Assembly: GCF_017301635.1 (NCBI RefSeq)
Contig: NZ_CP071091.1
Location: 7,246,501-7,310,500 of the forward strand
Direction of reading: 5' to 3'
Origin: Myxococcus landrumus
Lineage (GTDB): Bacteria > Myxococcota > Myxococcia > Myxococcales > Myxococcaceae
DNA length: 64,000 nucleotides
Made by a program: the position numbers and the translations under genes. Positions 33,508-42,964 of the stretch are shown here, in pieces. How positions within the stretch are numbered: the stretch's first letter is position 1; every line of letters starts with the position of its first letter. The notes under the pieces were generated by a model. The model saw only the letters and a program-made list of their open reading frames with translations, was not told the origin of the DNA and searched no databases.

Positions 33508-34977
33508 ATGAGACACCCCATGAAGACCTGGTCATCCTCCCGTTGGAAGAAGCCCGCCCAGGGCGCCCTGCTGGCCACCACGCTCGTGCTCGGTGGCTGC
33601 GTCTCCGTCCCCTATGCCGATGATGTGCGTGACGTCCGCTCGACGCTGGGCCCCCGCTGGACGCCCGAGGTTCCGGTCCCCGCGCTCACGGGTGAAGCCC
33701 AGCGCGGCGAGGACATCGACGCCGCTGTGAAGCAACTGCTCGCCCAGCCGCTCACCGCGGACTCGGCCGTGCGCATCGCGCTGCTGAACAACCGAGACCT
33801 CCGTGCGGCCATGCACGAGCTGGGCATCGCCACGGGCAACCTCGTGCAGGCCAGCCTTCCGCCCATCCCCGAGCTGGAGCTCGAGCTGAGCAAGCCCGGT
33901 GGTGAGCACGAGCTCCAACTCGGCGTGGGCGTCGAGTACAGCCTCTCCGACCTCCTCCTCCTGCCGCAGCGCCGAGGCGTGGCCCTGGCCGAGCGCGCAT
34001 CCGAACGGGCCCGCACGGCCGGCGAGGTGCTGAGCCTCGCGTACCGCACGCGACTCGCCTTTTACGATGTCCAGGCCCGGCGCCAGCAACTCGAGCTGCG
34101 CAACCTCGCGCTCCGCAACGCCCAGGCGCGCTACGCCACGGCGGCGGAGCTGGAGAAGGTGGGCAACCTCCGTGCGCTCGACCTCGCCACCGAGCGCTCC
34201 GCCGTGGAGTCCGCGCGTCTTGCCGTCGCCGAGTCGGAGAACGGCGTCCAGGACGCACGCGAGGCCCTCAACGTGTTGCTGGGTGTCTTCGGCGCGGGAA
34301 CGCAGTGGACCGTGGACTCGCTCCTCGGTGACCCGTCGGATGCATTGAGCAAGCAGGACGGATTGGAGGCTCGCGCCATCGAGTCGAGCCTCGACCTGTC
34401 CACGCTGCGCGGCCGCATGGAGGCCGCGGAGCTGCGTCGCAAGCTCGCGGCGACCGAGGGCTTCCTCCCGGATGTCTCCGGCGGCGTCAGCGGCGAGCGC
34501 GAGGACGACCGCTGGCAGATGGGCGCGCACATCAAGGTCGGCGTGCCGCTCTTCGACCGCAAGCGGGGCGAGCGCATCTCGGCCCTCTCCTCGCGCGAGT
34601 CCTTGAAGGCGCGCTACGAGGCCACGGCCACCGCCATCCGCGCGTCGCTGCGCCAGACCCGCTTCCGGGTGGAGTCCACCGCGAGCCGCGCGAAGCACGT
34701 GCGTGACGTGCTCCTGCCGGCCACGCGCAAGGCGCTGGAGGAAACGGTGCTCCAGTACAACGCGATGCAGTTGGGCGTCTTCGACCTGCTGCGCGCCCAG
34801 GACAACGTGACGAACGCGGCCAGCACATACGTGGACACGCTGCTGGAGCACCACCGCGCGCGCGCCGCGCTGGAGCAGTTGCTCGCGGGCCGTCACGAGG
34901 GCCTGGAGCTGGCTCCCACGCGCATCTCGGCGGCGGCCTCGGGCTCCGGCTCCGCGCCCGCCTCCGACGCTCACTGA
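33508..34977 (+). CDS. TolC-family outer membrane lipoprotein (metal efflux type)
   Basis: 489 residues. The signal ends in LVLGGC-V, so it is a lipid-anchored TolC/CusC-like protein. Two OEP repeats are visible: ALLNNRDLRAAMHELGIATG with long helices to about 260, and LRRKLAATEGFLPDVSGGVS through VLQYNAMQLGVFDLLRAQDN to about 465. No RND pump or membrane-fusion gene lies next to it; its neighbours are a His-rich lipoprotein 10 bases upstream and a multicopper oxidase 43 bases downstream. It could export copper or serve as a companion of a pump encoded elsewhere. ATG at 33520 is an alternative start; neither has a strong ribosome-binding site. Confidence 0.88.
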   Translation: MRHPMKTWSSSRWKKPAQGALLATTLVLGGCVSVPYADDVRDVRSTLGPRWTPEVPVPALTGEAQRGEDIDAAVKQLLAQPLTADSAVRIALLNNRDLRAAMHELGIATGNLVQASLPPIPELELELSKPGGEHELQLGVGVEYSLSDLLLLPQRRGVALAERASERARTAGEVLSLAYRTRLAFYDVQARRQQLELRNLALRNAQARYATAAELEKVGNLRALDLATERSAVESARLAVAESENGVQDAREALNVLLGVFGAGTQWTVDSLLGDPSDALSKQDGLEARAIESSLDLSTLRGRMEAAELRRKLAATEGFLPDVSGGVSGEREDDRWQMGAHIKVGVPLFDRKRGERISALSSRESLKARYEATATAIRASLRQTRFRVESTASRAKHVRDVLLPATRKALEETVLQYNAMQLGVFDLLRAQDNVTNAASTYVDTLLEHHRARAALEQLLAGRHEGLELAPTRISAAASGSGSAPASDAH

Positions 34978-35020
34978 CCTTTTGCCTCACGGCACTCTGG
35001 ATTCGAGAAGGACGCTCATC

Positions 35021-36328
35021 ATGGACCGCAGGGAATTCATGCAGCTTGGAGCACTCGCTGGCGGCACGTTGCTCGCTGGCCAGGCGCTCGCGCAGACCTC
35101 GTCGAACCTCGCGCCCGTCCGGGCCGAGAAGCCCCGCATCGTCGCGCCGGGAGGGCAGGTGGCCGTCGTCACGCCGAATGGCTCGACGCTGCCCTGGAAG
35201 AACGTGCGTGGCGTGAAGGTGGGCCACCTGGTGGCGATGCCCGTGAAGCACACGTTCGCTCCCGGGCTGGAGGTGGAGGCGTGGGGTTACAACGGCTCGA
35301 CGCCGGGGCCCACCATCGAGGCGGTGGAAGGGGACCGCATCCGCATCTACGTCACCAACCGGCTGCCCGAGCCCACCACGGTGCACTGGCACGGCCTCAT
35401 CCTGCCCAACGGCATGGACGGTGTGTCGGGACTCAACCAGCGCCCCATCGCCCCGGGGGAGACGTTCGCCTACGAGTTCACGCTGAACCGCGCGGGCACG
35501 TACATGTACCATCCGCACTACGACGAGATGACGCAGATGGCGCTGGGGATGATGGGCATGCTCATCGTCCACCCCAAGCGTCCTCGGGGCCCTCGGGTGG
35601 ACCGCGACTTCGCGCTGATGACACACGAGTGGAAGGTGCTGCCGGGCATGCGTCGGCCGGACCCCAACGCGATGAGCGACTTCAACGTGCTCACGTTCAA
35701 CTCCAAGGCCTTCCCCGCCACGGCGCCGCTCATCATCGGCCGTGGCGAGCGCGTGCGCATCCGCTTCGGCAACCTGTCCGCGATGGACCATCACCCCATC
35801 CACCTGCATGGCCTGTACTTCGAGATGACGGGCACGGATGGCGGCTTCGTGCCCGAGTCCGCGCGCTACCCGGAGACGTCCGTGCTCGTCCCGGTGGGCA
35901 GCACGCGGGTCATCGAGTTCGTCGCGGATGAGCCGGGCGACTGGGCGATGCACTGCCACATGACCCACCACGTGATGAACCAGATGGGCCACGAGGCGCC
36001 GGTGACGGTGGGCGCGAATGCGAGGACCATCGACCAGCACGTGCAGGCGTTGGTGCCGCAGTACATGACGATGGGCCAGGCGGGCATGGGCGGCATGGAG
36101 GAGATGGGCATGCCCGTGCCGACCAACAGCATCCCGATGATGGGCGGCAAGGGACCGTTCGGCTCCATCGACATGGGCGGCATGTTCACGGTGTTGAAGG
36201 TGCGTGAGAACCCGGAGGCCGAGGACGGCAGCGGCTGGTTCGCGCACCCGAAGGGCACGGTCGCCGACAAGGCGGACCCGGCGAAGCTCGCCGCGGATGG
36301 CATCGACCCGGACGTCCACTTCGGCTGA
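35021..36328 (+). CDS. Multicopper oxidase, Tat-exported (copper tolerance type)
   Basis: 435 residues. MDRREFMQLGALAGGTLLAGQALA is a twin-arginine signal. All four copper motifs are present: HWHG (122-125), MYHPHYDE, HHPIHLHG and HCHMTHH-VMNQMG with the type 1 axial Met. The C-terminus is rich in Met (MTMGQAGMGGMEEMGMPVP), like the copper-sensing Met segments of CueO. The protein would oxidise Cu(I) to the less harmful Cu(II) in the periplasm. It resembles the Cuo oxidases of Myxococcus xanthus; which one cannot be decided. GAGAAGGA lies about 10 bases upstream of the ATG. Last gene of the operon, followed by a T-tailed terminator. Confidence 0.93.
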   Translation: MDRREFMQLGALAGGTLLAGQALAQTSSNLAPVRAEKPRIVAPGGQVAVVTPNGSTLPWKNVRGVKVGHLVAMPVKHTFAPGLEVEAWGYNGSTPGPTIEAVEGDRIRIYVTNRLPEPTTVHWHGLILPNGMDGVSGLNQRPIAPGETFAYEFTLNRAGTYMYHPHYDEMTQMALGMMGMLIVHPKRPRGPRVDRDFALMTHEWKVLPGMRRPDPNAMSDFNVLTFNSKAFPATAPLIIGRGERVRIRFGNLSAMDHHPIHLHGLYFEMTGTDGGFVPESARYPETSVLVPVGSTRVIEFVADEPGDWAMHCHMTHHVMNQMGHEAPVTVGANARTIDQHVQALVPQYMTMGQAGMGGMEEMGMPVPTNSIPMMGGKGPFGSIDMGGMFTVLKVRENPEAEDGSGWFAHPKGTVADKADPAKLAADGIDPDVHFG

Positions 36329-36346
36329 GCGTCGATGAAGTTCTCG

Positions 36347-36377
36347 AGGGGCGGGGGCCAGGTCCTCCGCCCCTTTT
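36347..36377 (+). terminator. Rho-independent terminator after the multicopper oxidase
   Basis: Stem AGGGGCGG / CCGCCCCT with a 12-base loop followed by TTTTCTC. It ends the His-rich/TolC/oxidase operon and argues that the sigma-factor gene starts downstream of it. Confidence 0.8.
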
Positions 36378-36418
36378 CTCGTGTCATGGATTCCCGCCGG
36401 GATTCGCGGAGGAGTGAA

Positions 36419-36997
36419 GTGAAGGCGCCCTTGTCCCAGGACGTGCTGGCCCTGTTGATGGAGCACCGTCCGGAGTTCTTGCGCTTCGTCGAGCAGAAGG
36501 TGGGCAGCCGCGCGGCGGCGGAGGACCTGGTCCAGGACGCGTTCGTCCGGGGCCTGGACAGGGCGGAGGCCCTCCACGGGATGGAGTCCCTGACGGTGTG
36601 GTTCTACCGGGTGCTCCACCATGCGGTCATCGACCACTACCGGCGGCGAGGCACGTCGGAGCGCGCGCTGGCCGCCATGGCGCGTGAGTTCGAGGAGGCG
36701 CAGCCTCCGGAGGTGGACGCGCGAAAGGTCTGCCCCTGCGTGGGGCGCGTCGCGGGTTCGCTCAAGCCCGAGTATGCGGAGGCGCTGCGGCGAGTCTCGA
36801 TGGAGGGGACCCGCCTGCCGCAGTTCGCGCGGGAGGTGGGGATTACGTCCAGCAACGCGGCCGTGCGGCTGCATCGAGCGCGCAAGGCGCTCAAGAAGCA
36901 GCTCGAGGTCTCGTGTGGTGCGTGTGCCTCGGAGGGCTGTCTGGACTGCACGTGTGGCGTGCCGGGGGCCGGAGGCTGTGCGCCTTCAACGGCCTGA
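36419..36997 (+). CDS. corE: CorE-like ECF sigma factor with cysteine-rich metal-sensing tail
   Basis: 192 residues from a GTG start with GGAGGAG ideally placed upstream; the in-frame ATGs at 36335 and 36386 lie within or just after the preceding terminator. Sigma region 2 (about 15-78, EDLVQDAFVRGLDRAE) and region 4 (about 111-162, GITSSNAAVRLHRARKALKK) are separated by a linker bearing CPC (C105, C107). A C-terminal cysteine-rich domain has C166, C169, C174, C177, C179 and C187. A CxC in the linker plus a cysteine-rich tail is the architecture of CorE, the Myxococcus xanthus sigma factor switched by copper (and of CorE2, which answers cadmium/zinc), with no anti-sigma factor. Its place in a copper locus favours copper. 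No TGTAA-N17-CGTT element precedes it, so it may be made constitutively. Confidence 0.88.
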   Translation: MKAPLSQDVLALLMEHRPEFLRFVEQKVGSRAAAEDLVQDAFVRGLDRAEALHGMESLTVWFYRVLHHAVIDHYRRRGTSERALAAMAREFEEAQPPEVDARKVCPCVGRVAGSLKPEYAEALRRVSMEGTRLPQFAREVGITSSNAAVRLHRARKALKKQLEVSCGACASEGCLDCTCGVPGAGGCAPSTA

Positions 36998-37011
36998 GGC
37001 ACGCGCCTGCC

Positions 37012-37044
37012 GTGCGGACGGGAGGAGGGGGTTCCCGTCCGCAC
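37012..37044. terminator. Strong hairpin between convergent corE-like and copZ-like genes
   Basis: Perfect 12-bp stem GTGCGGACGGGA / TCCCGTCCGCAC with a 9-base loop, extended by GCCTG/CAGGC outside. It lies between two convergent stops. Confidence 0.7.
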
Positions 37045-37056
37045 CCAGGCACGGCG

Positions 37057-37281
37057 TCACGCGGCCGGCGCGGATTCGTAGCCAGCGTCCCGGAGCGCCT
37101 CGATGAGCGCGCTGACCTTCGCGGTCGCCGCGTCGTGCTTCACCAGCACCTGCCCGCGGTCGAACCAGACGTTGACGTCCTGGACGCCGTCGAGGTCGCG
37201 GAGTGCTTCGTTGACGTGGCGGATGCAGGACCGGCAGGTCATTCCGTCGACCTTCAGCAGCGTCTCATCGTGGGGGCTCAT
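37057..37281 (-). CDS. copZ: Heavy-metal-associated (CopZ-like) copper chaperone
   Basis: 74 residues, a single HMA ferredoxin-like domain with MTCRSC (14-19) and the usual VxVxFDxGxVxV strand pattern. This size and motif are typical of the CopZ/Atx1 chaperones that hand Cu(I) to the CopA ATPase in the cytoplasm. AAGGAG lies 8 bases before the ATG. It is convergent with the corE-like gene and carries its own upstream TGTAA-N17-CGTT element on the minus strand, so it probably belongs to the same regulon. A mercury role (MerP) is less likely without a signal peptide or mer genes. Confidence 0.88.
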   Translation of the reverse strand: MSPHDETLLKVDGMTCRSCIRHVNEALRDLDGVQDVNVWFDRGQVLVKHDAATAKVSALIEALRDAGYESAPAA

Positions 37282-37337
37282 GGTGTGTCTCCTTCATCGG
37301 GGTCGGGCGCGGCGTCCATCGCCTGCTCGATGAAGAA

Positions 37338-37363
37338 AACGCGGGACCTCGTGAGTGCTTACA
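37338..37363 (-). promoter_or_regulatory. Putative ECF-sigma promoter of copZ (TGTAA-N17-CGTT, minus strand)
   Basis: Read on the minus strand: TGTAA at 37363-37359, 17 bases, CGTT at 37341-37338, with the copZ start 57 bases further on. Same spacing as the three plus-strand copies. Confidence 0.65.
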
Positions 37364-37542
37364 GTGGCTCGCGAGCCGGGGAGATGTTGACTCGGTGACG
37401 GAGGTGTCGGCGCGGCTCGGGGTGGACTTGCCGCATCGGGTGAGGGGGCGATGCTTCCACCCCATGTGCTCCCGCTCTCCGAGGACGACAACGTCGACTC
37501 CGTGGTCCCTCTCGTGCTCGTGCTCCGGGGAGGGCTAGGCGC

Positions 37543-38553
<1,011 letters not shown>

Positions 38554-38565
<12 letters not shown>

Positions 38566-39072
38566 AGGGGCCACCTCGGCGCTCTCGTCGGCCAGGGACT
38601 TGCCCGGGCGGTCATGGATGATGTTGCCGAGGTAGGGCGCCTCCAGGTCCATGAAGTCGGCGTAGCGCAGCTCCAGGGCCTCGGTGTGGGAGCCCGCTCG
38701 GAACAGCACCAGCTCCTCGTCGCGGAGGTGTTCGTCCACCACCACGGGGAGGCCATAGAGGCCGCCGAAGGGTGGCTCCGCGCCGACCTCGCAGCCGGGG
38801 AAGCGGGGCGCGAACATGGCTTCATCCGCGAGCCGGAGGTTGCGCGTGCCCGTCACCGTCGCGACGCGGTCCAGGTTCACCGTGTCCGGTGCGCTCACCA
38901 CACAAATCAACAGCGCGTCATCGGACTGGAGGATGACGGACTTCGCCACCTGGAAGCCGCTGACGTGCAGCGAGGCCGCCAGCGCCTGCGCGGTGATGGC
39001 TCGCAGGTGCGACTTGCGCTCGAAGGGAATGCCTTGGCGCTCCAGGTACTGGATGATGTTCTCGGGAATCAT
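38554..39072 (-). CDS. YbaK/ProX-type aminoacyl-tRNA deacylase family protein
   Basis: 172 residues. The YbaK fold is seen in YLERQGIPFERKSH, VAKSVILQSDDALLICVVSA (the conserved K-x-L strand region), RLADEAMFAPRFPGCEVGAEPPFG (GxxxP/F-G motif) and a C-terminal RYADFMDL. Such proteins hydrolyse mischarged aminoacyl-tRNAs in trans. The substrate amino acid cannot be read. It overlaps the convergent ABC ATPase gene by 12 bases at the 3' ends. Confidence 0.85.
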
Positions 39073-39230
39073 GGCGGAGGCTCCGTCGGTGCGGGTGTTT
39101 CGTGAGGGATGGGCTCGCGATGCGATGAAGGTGGGCCCGCCCTCGTTCGCGCACCATGCGCGGCGCTCGTGTGCATGCCTCGCGAGCCGCCGCCTGGGCG
39201 CCTTGCTTCCTTGTCCCCGGGATGGGGGGC

Positions 39231-39428
39231 TCAGGCGTAGACCTGGCTGCCCTCGAGCGACAGCTCCAAGCGCCGATTGAGCTGCTCCAGGCGGCCATAT
39301 CGCTCACGCAGCACGTCTCGATATGAGCGCTCGTCCGTGTGAGATATCTCGGTCAGCAGCTCGCGCAGCTCGGTATCCAGGGCCTCTTTCAGCTCGCGCG
39401 CTTCCACCGCGGACAGTTCCAGCAACAT
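39231..39428 (-). CDS. Small helical protein, function unknown
   Basis: 65 residues, strongly charged and helical: EARELKEALDTELRELLTEI, then YRDVLRERYGRLEQLNRRLE. The pattern predicts a two-helix coiled-coil hairpin. An excellent AAGGAGGTG ribosome-binding site 5-6 bases upstream of the ATG makes translation credible; the frame is open further upstream without coding character. It may be a stress-related or scaffold protein. Lies 125 bases beyond the YbaK start. Confidence 0.65.
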   Translation of the reverse strand: MLLELSAVEARELKEALDTELRELLTEISHTDERSYRDVLRERYGRLEQLNRRLELSLEGSQVYA

Positions 39429-39712
39429 GCCGCACCTCCTTGCCGCGAACGTTAGGCACCTCGTGACGTGACAGCCGCGTCCGTCCGCCCGGAGCGCGCC
39501 ACGCCGGACGCCCTGGCGCCTTGTCTCTTCCTGGCACCGGGCGATGCGGAGCGAGGGCTGCGTTGTCCGGCCGGTGTGTCCTCGGCCCGCTGGCTGCCCG
39601 TGCCGCGAGGGGCGCGCTCGTCCTTCCGCCAGGGCGAAGTGGGAGGGCTCGTGGGTTCTCACCGAGGGGACCTGGGTGGACCAGATGCCCGTGGAGCCAC
39701 GAGGAGGCCGCG

Positions 39713-40039
39713 ATGGTTCGGTTCGGTGATGTGCGCGAGGGAATGACGGTGAGGACCTCGGACGGGCGCAAGGTGGGACGGGTCTCCGGCATCGGTGACG
39801 TCCACTTCGAGCTGGAGCGGGGCCTGGTGCCCATCCCCCGCCACGACTACCTCGTGGAGTACAGCGACGTGGACCACATCGGCGGCGAGGACATCTACCT
39901 GACTCGCTCCGACCACCCGTTGCTCACGCTGGAGGAGGACGATGATGGCGGCGCGCTGCCTCCGCGCAGCTCCTCCGGCATGGACGCCGAGCCCGTGAAT
40001 TTCAGCGCGCCTGATGACGAGGACCTGACACGTCACTGA
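39713..40039 (+). CDS. DUF2171/PRC-barrel-like small protein
   Basis: 108 residues. The first half, VREGMTVRTSDGRKVGRVSG, is a PRC-barrel/DUF2171-type strand pattern, followed by an acidic strand (LEEDDDGG) and a flexible acidic tail. GAGGAGG lies 6 bases upstream of the ATG. Such proteins are small cytoplasmic barrels often linked to stress or RNA processing. Function unknown. Divergent from the 65-residue coiled-coil gene with a 284-base gap that shows no other gene. Confidence 0.7.
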   Translation: MVRFGDVREGMTVRTSDGRKVGRVSGIGDVHFELERGLVPIPRHDYLVEYSDVDHIGGEDIYLTRSDHPLLTLEEDDDGGALPPRSSSGMDAEPVNFSAPDDEDLTRH

Positions 40040-40182
40040 GCCTCGCGCCTCGCGGTGGGCGTGTCGGAAGCCCGACCCGACAGGCGGGATAACCGTTGGA
40101 AATCACTCAGATCAGGCGGTCCTGAAATGTCAGACCGTCGGGATACATGGGGCCTCTCCGACAAGCGAGGCGAGTGGCTCCC

Positions 40183-41433
40183 ATGCGAAGTGGTCGCACA
40201 TCCTTTCTCGGCGTGGCGTTGTTCGCGCTCGTGTTCTCCTGCAACTCCGGTCCCCGCGTGGACGGAGTGGCGCGGGACGCGAGTGGTGCGCCCCTGAGGC
40301 TGGCGACGCCTCGCAAGCAGGTGCCCTTCGTCACGCTGATGGACGGCCGCGTGCTGGCCTCGGGTGGCTTCGATGGACAGCGCTCGTTGTCGAGCTGCGA
40401 GGTGTTCGAGCCGGAGACGGGCCTGTGGAGCCTGACGGGGGCGATGCTCACCCCCCGCCGCCACCACGCCGCGGTGCGATTGCTGGATGGCCGCGTGCTG
40501 GTGATGGGCGGAACCCACGGGCTGGCGCCCGGCACGCTCGCGAGCGCGGAGGTGTTCGAGCCTTCCACGGGGACGTGGGCCCATGTCTCGCCCATGCGCG
40601 AGGCGCGTGAGGACCCGGCGGCGGTGCTGCTGCCGGATGGGCGTGTGCTCGTCGCGGGAGGCGTGGATGGGGATGGCCGGCCGCTGCGCTCGGCGGAGAT
40701 GTTCCAGCCTTCCACGGGGACGTGGGAGCCCGCGTCTCCACCGGGCTTCGTGCGAGGTGGCGCGGGTACCGCGGTGATGCTGACCCACGGCAAGGCGCTC
40801 TTCGTGAGTGGCCTCCAGGCGGAGCTGTACGACGTCGCCACGGGGCGCTGGGAGAAGGCGGGGTTCGCGGGCGGCGCGGCGGGGACACATCGTCAGGGGC
40901 ACTCGGTGACGCTGTTGCCGGATGGCCGGGTGCTCGTGGTGGGCGGAGGCACCACGCGTGCTTCGAGCACGGCGGAGGTCTACGACGGAGTGACGGGCCT
41001 GTGGACGCTGGTGGCGGCGCCGATGATTCCTCGCGAGCACCATGCGGCGGTGGTGACGCGCGACGGCTCGGTGCTGGTGCTGGGCGGTGAGCACTTCACG
41101 GCGGGAGTGCTCGCGTCGGTGGAGCGCTTCGAGCCCGCGACGGGGGTGTGGTCTCCTGCTCCCGCGCTCGAGGAGCGTCGTGAGCTGCCCGGTGCACTGA
41201 CGCTGCCGGATGGCGCGGTGCTGTTGGTGGGCGGCGCGAACGAAGTGTCGGGGCTGCTCGCCACGAGCGAGAAGTACCAGCCCGGTGGATGTGTCCCACG
41301 CACGTGCGCGGCGCACGAGGCCGTGTGTGGCGCGATGGCGGATGGGTGTGGAGGGATGCTCGAATGTGGCCCCTGCGTCCTGGAGGGCTGTGACTCACAG
41401 CAATGCAGGGCAGAAGGACTCACGCGACGGTGA
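40183..41433 (+). CDS. Kelch-repeat lipoprotein
   Basis: 416 residues with a lipoprotein signal (ALFALVFSC-N). About six kelch blades follow, with the motif LLDGRVLVMGG, LLPDGRVLVAGG, LLPDGRVLVVGG and similar, each ending in a Y/F-x-P-x-T-G-x-W strand. The C-terminus holds a cysteine-rich module (TCAAHEAVCGAMADGCGGML then CGPC and CDSQQC), also common in myxobacterial surface proteins. It probably presents a propeller on the outer membrane for protein or glycan binding. No catalytic motif. Single gene or first of a pair with the M24 peptidase gene 68 bases downstream. Confidence 0.82.
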   Translation: MRSGRTSFLGVALFALVFSCNSGPRVDGVARDASGAPLRLATPRKQVPFVTLMDGRVLASGGFDGQRSLSSCEVFEPETGLWSLTGAMLTPRRHHAAVRLLDGRVLVMGGTHGLAPGTLASAEVFEPSTGTWAHVSPMREAREDPAAVLLPDGRVLVAGGVDGDGRPLRSAEMFQPSTGTWEPASPPGFVRGGAGTAVMLTHGKALFVSGLQAELYDVATGRWEKAGFAGGAAGTHRQGHSVTLLPDGRVLVVGGGTTRASSTAEVYDGVTGLWTLVAAPMIPREHHAAVVTRDGSVLVLGGEHFTAGVLASVERFEPATGVWSPAPALEERRELPGALTLPDGAVLLVGGANEVSGLLATSEKYQPGGCVPRTCAAHEAVCGAMADGCGGMLECGPCVLEGCDSQQCRAEGLTRR

Positions 41434-41501
41434 GTGGTTGGAGCGCCGAGCAAGCAGTGAAGCCGAGACGTCCCCATCCTCGCGTGCGAAAGTGCGCGGT
41501 C

Positions 41502-42905
41502 ATGCGAACCCGCCTCCGCCTCCTCGCGCCGCTCGTGCTCTCCACCGCATGTGCTTCCGTCCAATCTCCATCCGCGGGGGCGCCCTCCTCTCCCGTGAAC
41601 TCTTCCTCTTCAGAGCGTCCCTTCGGAACCCTTCGCGAGCAGGCCGAGCGTCAACAGTCCTGGCTGCGCGAGCGCATGGACACCGCGCTTCCCCAGCTCA
41701 TGCGCAAGCACGGCATCGAGATGTGGGTCGTCCCCATGCGCGAGTACAACGAGGACCCCGTGTTCAAGGCGCTCTCCGCGCCGACGACGTTCGCCGCGCG
41801 CCGCCGCACCATCTACGTGTTCCATGACCGGGGCCCCGAGAAGGGCGTGGAGCGTCTGGCGCTAGGCGGTGGCTCCCAGGGTGGCATCTTCACGCCGCGC
41901 CGCGCGCAGCAGCAGGTGAGCCAGGGCGGCCAGGGCCTGCGTCAGGCGGAGCTGTGGGGGCCGGACCAGTGGCTGGTGCTCAAGCAGGTGCTGGAGGAGC
42001 GTCAGCCCCAGAGCATCGCCCTCGATATCTCGCGGACGTTCGCCTTCGCCGACGGCCTGTCGCATGGCGAGTACGAGGGCATGGCGGAGGCGCTCGGCCC
42101 CGACTGGGTGAATCGCTTCAAGCCCTCGGGTGGGCTCCCCGTGGACCTGCTGGCGTGGCGAGGCGCCGACGAGGTCCGCTTCTACGAGGACGAGACGAAG
42201 CTCGCCTGGAACATCATCGAGACGGCCTTCTCCAACCAGGTCATCACCCCGGGCGTCACCACCACCCAGGATGTGCAGTGGTGGATGCGGCAGCGCCTGA
42301 CGGACCTGGGCCTGGACACGTGGTTCCAGCCCTCCGTCAGCGTGCAGCGGCAGGGCGCCACCGAGGAGCAGTTGGGAGACAACCCCGTCATCCAGCGCGG
42401 CGACGTGCTCCACTGCGACTACGGCGTCACCGCCCTGCGGCTCAACACGGACACCCAGCACATGGGCTACGTGCTGCGCGAGGGGGAGACGGACGCGCCC
42501 GAGGGACTCAAGGTCGCGCTCAAGACGTCCAACCGGCTCCAGGACATCGTCTTCGAGGAGCTGCGCCCCGGTCGCACCGGCAACGAGGTCCTCAAAATCG
42601 CGCGCAAGCGGATGACGGACGAGGGCATCGACGGGACCATCTACTCGCACCCCATCGGTCTGCACGGCCACGGCGCGGGCGCGATGGTGGGCCTGTGGGA
42701 CCGCCAGGAGGGTGTGCCCGGCAATGGCGACCATCCGGTGATGGCGAACATGTGGTACTCCATCGAGCTGCAGGCGACGAGCACCGTGCCCGAGTGGAAC
42801 GGCCAGCGCGTGCGCTCCGCCCAGGAAGAGGACGTCGTCATCGACGCCGAGGGCCGCGTGCACTGGGCCTGGAAGCGGCAGACCCAGTTCCACTTCGTGC
42901 GCTGA
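41502..42905 (+). CDS. M24 family metallopeptidase, lipoprotein (Xaa-Pro type)
   Basis: 467 residues with a lipoprotein signal (LAPLVLSTAC-A). The pita-bread C-terminal domain shows the five metal ligands: CDYG and NTD (Asp pair), HPIGLHGHG (His), SIELQAT (Glu) and QEEDVVI (Glu). The N-terminal about 230 residues are a creatinase-like domain. Enzymes of this group remove N-terminal residues next to Pro or act as dipeptidases; here it would act in the periplasm or at the cell surface, fitting a predator that digests proteins. The upstream kelch lipoprotein lies on the same strand. Confidence 0.88.
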   Translation: MRTRLRLLAPLVLSTACASVQSPSAGAPSSPVNSSSSERPFGTLREQAERQQSWLRERMDTALPQLMRKHGIEMWVVPMREYNEDPVFKALSAPTTFAARRRTIYVFHDRGPEKGVERLALGGGSQGGIFTPRRAQQQVSQGGQGLRQAELWGPDQWLVLKQVLEERQPQSIALDISRTFAFADGLSHGEYEGMAEALGPDWVNRFKPSGGLPVDLLAWRGADEVRFYEDETKLAWNIIETAFSNQVITPGVTTTQDVQWWMRQRLTDLGLDTWFQPSVSVQRQGATEEQLGDNPVIQRGDVLHCDYGVTALRLNTDTQHMGYVLREGETDAPEGLKVALKTSNRLQDIVFEELRPGRTGNEVLKIARKRMTDEGIDGTIYSHPIGLHGHGAGAMVGLWDRQEGVPGNGDHPVMANMWYSIELQATSTVPEWNGQRVRSAQEEDVVIDAEGRVHWAWKRQTQFHFVR

Positions 42906-42916
42906 AGTCCGGCCGT

Positions 42917-42946
42917 GGGCTCCCGCGTGCCGTGCGCGGGAGTCCC
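42917..42946. terminator. Hairpin between convergent M24 peptidase and di-haem lipoprotein genes
   Basis: GGGCTCCCGCG / CGCGGGAGTCCC: 11 bp with one bulged base and a 7-base loop, between two convergent stops. Confidence 0.5.
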
Positions 42947-42964
42947 TCCTGCTTCACTTCCTCT

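Noticed and set aside
34532..36874. 780-codon open frame antisense to the TolC and multicopper oxidase genes
   Set aside because: Arg/His/Leu-rich, no motif, and fully covered by two well-supported genes; it is the GC-bias shadow of their third positions.
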